Source of the DNA: Chloroflexota bacterium
Lineage (GTDB): Bacteria > Chloroflexota > Dehalococcoidia > DSTF01 > RBG-16-68-14
Direction: 5' to 3'
Length of the DNA: 64,000 bases
Assembly (NCBI GenBank): GCA_003228685.1
Contig: QIFC01000077.1
Span: 17,133 to 81,132 of the forward strand
The notes under the pieces are model-generated. The model had not been told where the DNA came from and did not search any database. It saw nothing but the letters and a program-made list of their open reading frames with translations. The number at the start of each line of letters is the position of its first letter. Positions within the stretch are counted from its first letter, which is position 1. Made by a program: the position numbers and the translations under genes. This document shows positions 59,856 through 64,000 of the stretch, piece after piece.

Positions 59856-59922
59856 CCGTAGTGGCCGCAGGCCGTAGCCCGGCTTACATCGCCGCTGCCG
59901 CCTCGTCTGGTATCCTAGTCTC

Positions 59923-60372
59923 ATGAACTGCCCGCGTGACGAAACGGAACTCGTGATCGAACACCACAAGGGCATCGAAGTCGACCATTGCCCCACCTGC
60001 AACGGCCGCTGGCTCGACCACCACGAGCTGGACGAACTGGAGGCGACCGTCGCGCAGGAGCACGAGCGGCGCGCCACGATCGAATACTCGAAGCGCCCCA
60101 GCGAGCTGAACTGCCCCGTCTGCGGCGAGCGGATGCGCGCCTTCAACTATCGCGCCTACAATCTCGAGATCGACACCTGCCACGACGAACACGGCTTCTG
60201 GCTCGACGCCGGCGAGGAAGGCCGCGTCGCCGACATCATGGAGGAGCGCGTCAAGGGGCTGGAGCGCGCCGCGAACGCCGAGGAGTCCTGGGGCAAGTTT
60301 CTGGGGAACATGGGCAACAAGGGCGTCTGGGACAACATCAAGGGCATGTTCGGCGGCGGACCCAAGAGGTAG
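59923..60372 (+). CDS. TFIIB-type zinc-ribbon protein
   Basis: 149 aa. Two zinc ribbons of the zf-TFIIB family (PF13453): CPRDETELVIEHHKG...CPTCNGRWLDHHELDEL (about residues 3-40) and CPVCGERMR...CHDEHGFWLDAGE (about 66-103), then a helical tail. A TATCCT box (59911-59916) precedes the ATG by 6 bases, so the mRNA is likely leaderless. Function unknown. Confidence 0.85.
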   Translation: MNCPRDETELVIEHHKGIEVDHCPTCNGRWLDHHELDELEATVAQEHERRATIEYSKRPSELNCPVCGERMRAFNYRAYNLEIDTCHDEHGFWLDAGEEGRVADIMEERVKGLERAANAEESWGKFLGNMGNKGVWDNIKGMFGGGPKR

Positions 60373-60473
60373 CGATCACTCGATCCCTAGCGGCACTTCC
60401 GGCACAATAGCAGCAGCATCCGTCCAGCTTCCCGCATTGTGATCGGGACGGGTGACCAGGAAGGGAGTCCACC

Positions 60474-60800
60474 ATGGCCCGTTTTCAGTTCGAGCGTGAA
60501 TCACGCACCCCCCACTCGGAGTCCTTCATGATCCTCAGCGAGGAGAATGAGGTCGGGCGCGTCGATATCCACTTCGGCGATGACATCGCCAACGCGACGC
60601 TCTGCGTGCCCGAGGACTTCTCGGAGAGCGACGTCCAGGAGCTGATCGGCGCCGTTGACGAGCGCCTCGTGATGACGGCGCAACCGTTCCGGGAGGACTT
60701 CGTCTGCACCGTCTGGCTGGGCCGCCACGCCGGCGTCTATTCCGAAGAGCTAGAGGACGAGGTGGAGGACGACGTGGACGGCAACGGCCGTGCGGAGTAA
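60474..60800 (+). CDS. hypothetical acidic protein
   Basis: 108 aa, beta-rich, with an acidic C-terminal tail (EELEDEVEDDVDGNGRAE). SD AAGGGAG upstream. No recognised family. A 24-base perfect palindrome follows the stop at 6 bases. Confidence 0.6.
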   Translation: MARFQFERESRTPHSESFMILSEENEVGRVDIHFGDDIANATLCVPEDFSESDVQELIGAVDERLVMTAQPFREDFVCTVWLGRHAGVYSEELEDEVEDDVDGNGRAE

Positions 60801-60806
60801 GACAGT

Positions 60807-60830
60807 GGAGTGAGCTAGCTAGCTCACTCC
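60807..60830 (+). terminator. perfect 24-base palindrome after the 60474 gene
   Basis: GGAGTGAGCTAG-CTAGCTCACTCC folds into a hairpin of about 10 bp with a CTAG loop, 6 bases after the stop. No T-tract; a plausible terminator or protein-binding site. Confidence 0.55.
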
Positions 60831-60883
60831 CATCTGAGCACCCTCTTTCGCACGAGCCAGCCTAGCGTTGCTGGAACCGCAGG

Positions 60884-60920
60884 GCTCGCCTACGGCGAGC
60901 TTGCGCAAGCTTTGCCTCCG
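60884..60920. repeat. double-hairpin repeat, second stem weak
   Basis: GCTCGCC-TAC-GGCGAGC, linker TTG, then GCAAGC...GCCTCCGCG imperfect. Confidence 0.7.
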
Positions 60921-60940
60921 CGCGCCTTGACGCCTGAGCC

Positions 60941-60973
60941 CTACCGGCAGTCGTGGTTGAACTGCAGGATCAC
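60941..60973 (-). repeat. orphan dockerin-gene 3' tail, second copy
   Basis: Minus strand reads VILQFNHDCR then stop. 114 bases from the true end of the 61055 gene. Immediately followed by a double-hairpin repeat. Confidence 0.75.
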
Positions 60974-60974
60974 G

Positions 60975-61013
60975 GCTGACCTTTGGTCAGCTTGGCAGTT
61001 GCTTCGCAACTGC
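60975..61013. repeat. double-hairpin repeat beside a dockerin tail
   Basis: GCTGACC-TTT-GGTCAGC, TTG, GCAGTTGC-TTC-GCAACTGC. Both stems perfect. Abuts the orphan dockerin tail at 60941-60973. Confidence 0.9.
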
Positions 61014-61034
61014 AACCCAGCTAGCTACTCCCAT

Positions 61035-61053
61035 GCTGAACCAGAGGTTCAGC
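61035..61053 (-). terminator. hairpin of the repeat family after the large dockerin gene
   Basis: GCTGAACC-AGA-GGTTCAGC, 8-bp stem, one base past the stop codon of the 61055 gene on the minus strand. Same first-hairpin pattern as the double-hairpin family, lacking the second hairpin. Confidence 0.65.
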
Positions 61054-61054
61054 C

Positions 61055-63220
61055 CTACGCACAGCTATGGTTGAACTGCAGGATCACCCCCAGAATGTCG
61101 TTCGCCAGGTCGATCACGCCGTCCGGCGGCCCCATGTTCCAGACGTTCGGGCCAATCTGCGGCCCTCGGTCGAATTGCACATCGTACTCCGGCTCCGTGC
61201 CGAGTGGCGAAAAGCGCACGATCACCCCTAAGATATCGTTCGCCAGGTCGATCACGCCGTCGGCCGGCAGCGCCGCGCCCGGCCCCAGCACATCGTAGAA
61301 GTCCCACGGGTTCAGCGGGTCGCGACGTCCGCCGAGCGTCTCGTCGCTGCCAAGTTCGGCCGCATCGGTGCAGCTATCGCCATCATCGTTGGTATCACAA
61401 GTGTCGCCGAGATAATCCTCATCGGCGTTTAGCTGGCTCGCATTAGCGTCGATTACGCAGTTGTCGTCGTTGTCGACGACGCCATCAAAGTCCCAGTCTT
61501 GGTAGCCACCGAGGTCGCAGACGTCACCTCGCCCGTTCCCGTCGCTGTCTAATTGAGCCGTGTTGGGCAAGTCAGGGCAGTTATCGGTGCCGTCGAACTC
61601 TCCATCATTATCATCATCAGCATCACATGCGTCTCCATCACCATCCATGTCAGTATCGAGTTGGCCAGGATTGTATAGGCCCACGCAGTTGTCAGATGTG
61701 TCACGCATTCCGTCGGCATCCTGATCAGCTATGGATGATGGCGTCGTGACCGAAAGAATCGACAGGCTGTTAAGATCTGGAGCGGTCGATTTGACGTCCC
61801 ATTGGCCAACCTCCGGAGACACCACGCTGAAGAGCCACCAACCGTCGGCGGCTTGCACTGTCACATCCGGATCTACCGTGTTCTCATCAATGATCCCGAC
61901 TGAAGGCGTTACGAGCGCAACATCGTAGCTAGGGTCTCCGATTACGAGGACTGTGAGCACCGCCGTGTCGGCCGGGACGCTGAAGTTCTGCGTCGTATTG
62001 CCAACCGAAAACGTAGTAGGCTGCTGGCCAAACGTGATCGCCCTATCAATCAGCACGAAGTTGCCAGCTTCAAGATCAGCTACTGTGCGACAAATCGTGA
62101 GTGGCGAAAGCGCGCAAATGAGGAAATTGCTCAGCCTGTTCAGTTCCCTCGCGGCGTCTCTGCCCTCGAAAGCTACCGTTTCTGGTCCCCACGTGTGACT
62201 GCTAAGTGGGTCAAAGCTACTACTCGTCCCTATCCTTATATGACTTTCCTCGTCGCCGCCCTTCCAGGCCGGGATGCGGCTCATGTAGTCCGTAACTGGG
62301 AGAGCATCTCCTAAGGCCGTGTTGACCCGGTCTATTGTAAAGAGTGGCACGCCGGGATAAGGCCCGTTCACCATTGTCCGGATAAACGGCGAGTCGTCCT
62401 CCATGTCCCATGGCGAGTCCATCGGCCCTCCATCCAGCCAGGACGCGCTGCACTTGAAGACATCCACGAGCAGATCAGCAACTTGCGCCCAGTCTGCGAT
62501 CCCCTGAAGTGGGCTGTCGAAGGTCACGACTGCATTGATTCGCGAAAGGTTCGGCTCACCGATGTAGGAGTCCACTGCTGCCGCAGCCAGGACTCCGCCC
62601 TGGCTCAAGCCGATCAAAGTCAGCGTTACAGCCGGATCGGCGAGGATTGAGTTTATGTAGTCGGCAAGGCGACGTGCCTGACCGTTGTTCTCAACCTCAG
62701 TGTTGAAGACCCCGTATCTTCTGTAGTAGTCATCAAGGCTCCAGCAGGTGTCCTGACGTTCATAGTCCGGACATGTCTCGGTGGCATCACTCGCCGACGT
62801 GTAGTCGTAGTAGAGGAAGTCGTTGGCCGAGTCGATGCCGATAAGCTCGTTCGCGCCTTCATAGCCCGGAGTCTGGCCGAGAAACAGATTCGTCATCCAG
62901 GACACCTCGCCAGCAAAGCCTCCAGACGCGCAGTCGCTTTGGCTGTTTATCCCGTTGATGAACAAGACCTTTGGATCTGGCGGCGGGGCCTTCTGCCCAG
63001 TGCAGTCCGGATTTCCACAGTGCAACACCCTTAGGTCGTGGCCGGTGTTTGCGCGGTAGCTCACCACGGGGTTGCCAGCCCCATCCAGCGCGAGCGAGGT
63101 GTCGATGCCAACGTTCCCTTCCGTGTCAGGAGAGGTGATGTTTGAGCTCTCGTCGCCAGCACAGTTTGAATCGTTGCAGTGTAGAATCTTCAAGTCCGAC
63201 GAGCCACCGTAGCTCACCAC
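61055..63220 (-). CDS. large secreted propeller/lipase/TSP3/dockerin protein, C-terminal fragment
   Basis: 721 residues as an open frame; the true frame continues upstream to a frameshift near 63326, so the GTG at 63220 is not a real start. N-terminal repeats of about 50 residues ([32 protein letters not shown]) finish a propeller. Then an alpha/beta-hydrolase region with nucleophile [11 protein letters not shown] (about residue 220), calcium-binding thrombospondin type 3 repeats ([40 protein letters not shown]), and two dockerin halves ([14 protein letters not shown], twice). Extracellular lipase-like enzyme, inferred. Last 11 codons are duplicated elsewhere. Confidence 0.75.
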   Translation of the reverse strand: MVSYGGSSDLKILHCNDSNCAGDESSNITSPDTEGNVGIDTSLALDGAGNPVVSYRANTGHDLRVLHCGNPDCTGQKAPPPDPKVLFINGINSQSDCASGGFAGEVSWMTNLFLGQTPGYEGANELIGIDSANDFLYYDYTSASDATETCPDYERQDTCWSLDDYYRRYGVFNTEVENNGQARRLADYINSILADPAVTLTLIGLSQGGVLAAAAVDSYIGEPNLSRINAVVTFDSPLQGIADWAQVADLLVDVFKCSASWLDGGPMDSPWDMEDDSPFIRTMVNGPYPGVPLFTIDRVNTALGDALPVTDYMSRIPAWKGGDEESHIRIGTSSSFDPLSSHTWGPETVAFEGRDAARELNRLSNFLICALSPLTICRTVADLEAGNFVLIDRAITFGQQPTTFSVGNTTQNFSVPADTAVLTVLVIGDPSYDVALVTPSVGIIDENTVDPDVTVQAADGWWLFSVVSPEVGQWDVKSTAPDLNSLSILSVTTPSSIADQDADGMRDTSDNCVGLYNPGQLDTDMDGDGDACDADDDNDGEFDGTDNCPDLPNTAQLDSDGNGRGDVCDLGGYQDWDFDGVVDNDDNCVIDANASQLNADEDYLGDTCDTNDDGDSCTDAAELGSDETLGGRRDPLNPWDFYDVLGPGAALPADGVIDLANDILGVIVRFSPLGTEPEYDVQFDRGPQIGPNVWNMGPPDGVIDLANDILGVILQFNHSCA

Positions 63221-63954
63221 TGGATTGCCGTTGCCATCAAGTGCAAGCGATGTATACTGGCCGACGCTAGTATCAGGCGCGGTAATGCTCTCGTCGCCGC
63301 CAATACAGTTCGGATCGTCACAGTGCGAATCTTCAAGTCCCCATTAGTGGAATCGAAGTAACTCACGACAGGGTTGCCATCCCCATCCAGAACCAAGGAT
63401 GTATACAAGCCAACATCTCCCGTCGTATCAGGCGCGGTAATGCTCTCGTCGCCGCCAATACAATTCGGATCGTTACAGTGCAAGATCTTCAAGTCCCCAT
63501 TGGTAAAGTCGTAGTAGCTCACTACGGGGTTGCCCGCCTCATCCAGCGCGAGCGATGTGTCCCGACCAACATCGCCTCCCGTATCAGGGGATACAATGTT
63601 GCCACTCTCGTCGCCCGCGCAGTTTGGGTCATCGCAGTGGAGCAGTTTCAAGTTGTCGTTGTTGTTGTCGTAGTAGCTCATCACTGGATTACCGGCAGCG
63701 TCTAGAGCCAGGGAGCTATAGATGCCGACCAGACCCAAATCAGCTGTATTGATGCTGTTACCTGCAGTGCAATTCGGGTTGCCGCAATGGAGCAGCTTCA
63801 GCTGGGCAGGGTAGGTGCTTTGGTAGTAACTCACGACGGGATTACCCGCCGCGTCCAGCACCAGCGAAGGATACAAACCGACATTCCCGGCCGCTCCCCC
63901 AGTGCCAAATGACCCTGCCCCGGTTTTCCGGACTGCTTGCTTCTTGATGATCAT
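63214..63954 (-). CDS. large secreted propeller protein, N-terminal fragment (frameshifted, may extend past the window)
   Basis: 246 residues: four repeats of about 50 residues ([32 protein letters not shown]), which belong to the same six-blade propeller as the C-terminal fragment. The frame diverges after NGDLKI. Comparing CAGTGCGAATCTTC (near 63326) with the intact CAGTGCAAGATCTTC (63476) shows one base missing. The frame is open to the edge of the window, so the start at 63954 is uncertain and a signal peptide is not visible. Confidence 0.65.
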   Translation of the reverse strand: MIIKKQAVRKTGAGSFGTGGAAGNVGLYPSLVLDAAGNPVVSYYQSTYPAQLKLLHCGNPNCTAGNSINTADLGLVGIYSSLALDAAGNPVMSYYDNNNDNLKLLHCDDPNCAGDESGNIVSPDTGGDVGRDTSLALDEAGNPVVSYYDFTNGDLKILHCNDPNCIGGDESITAPDTTGDVGLYTSLVLDGDGNPVVSYFDSTNGDLKIRTVTIRTVLAATRALPRLILASASIHRLHLMATAIQW

Positions 63955-64000
63955 GCCGCATGCACCGTCGTGGTGTACAGCCGTTCGTAGTCGACGGGGC

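Overview
GC-rich bacterial chromosome segment, about 60 protein genes on both strands, no rRNA genes and no CRISPR array. Gene content fits a free-living member of the Chloroflexota, probably Dehalococcoidia or a relative (inference): a tuf-rpmG-secE-nusG-rplK-rplA cluster, two LLM-class flavin/F420 oxidoreductases, several DinB-fold proteins, secreted dockerin-like proteins, a long PPDK, and class III cyclases fused to alpha/beta-hydrolase folds. A few promoters match TTGACA/TATAAT with 17-bp spacing, and several genes start within 2-3 bases of the predicted transcription start.

Layout. 0-3.2 kb: secreted cupredoxin repeat protein (cut by the window edge), two tandem desulforedoxins, an amidohydrolase. 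3.3-7.3 kb: tRNA-Thr/Tyr/Thr, then translation and transcription genes; rplJ and rplL do not follow rplA. 7.5-16.3 kb: MaoC hydratase, SnoaL-like protein, LLM oxidoreductase, PPDK, APH-type kinase, crotonase, two tandem ATC-hydrolase-like genes. 16.6-22.2 kb (minus): alpha/beta hydrolase, glmS, ispH, plsC, cmk. 22.4-28.1 kb: unknown protein, GH78 rhamnosidase, ABC exporter. 28.3-35.8 kb (minus): wall-anchored Thr/Pro-rich protein, zinc-ribbon protein, formyltransferase, DinB, PHP, PIN toxin-antitoxin, xseB-xseA. 35.9-37.9 kb: HigB/HigA-ImmA-like operon with two small followers. 38-45 kb: frameshifted FMN-binding protein, efp, M24 peptidase, aroQ, dockerin protein, proB, DUF2007-like pair, wHTH regulator. 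45.2-49.8 kb (minus): two pseudo-hydrolase/cyclase fusions each followed by a DinB gene, with an SDR between. 50-60.8 kb: Rieske, GH172, Ldh2-type dehydrogenase, RraA, LLM oxidoreductase, DUF2235 hydrolase, proA, two dockerin proteins, zinc-finger protein. 61-64 kb (minus): a large secreted propeller-lipase-TSP3-dockerin protein split by a frameshift.

The most unusual content is between and at the edges of genes. (1) A roughly 40-bp double-hairpin repeat occurs about ten times; both stems change sequence from copy to copy but stay base-paired. Some copies supply the stop codon of the upstream gene, two put a GGAGG Shine-Dalgarno in the hairpin just before an ATG, and one lies in frame inside a CDS. 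(2) Duplicated 3' ends of genes (crotonase, glmS, dockerin) flank extra genes or sit as orphans, suggesting that new genes were added downstream with regeneration of a host-gene tail. (3) Both cyclase fusions have lost the hydrolase nucleophile and histidine, so the domain probably senses rather than catalyses.
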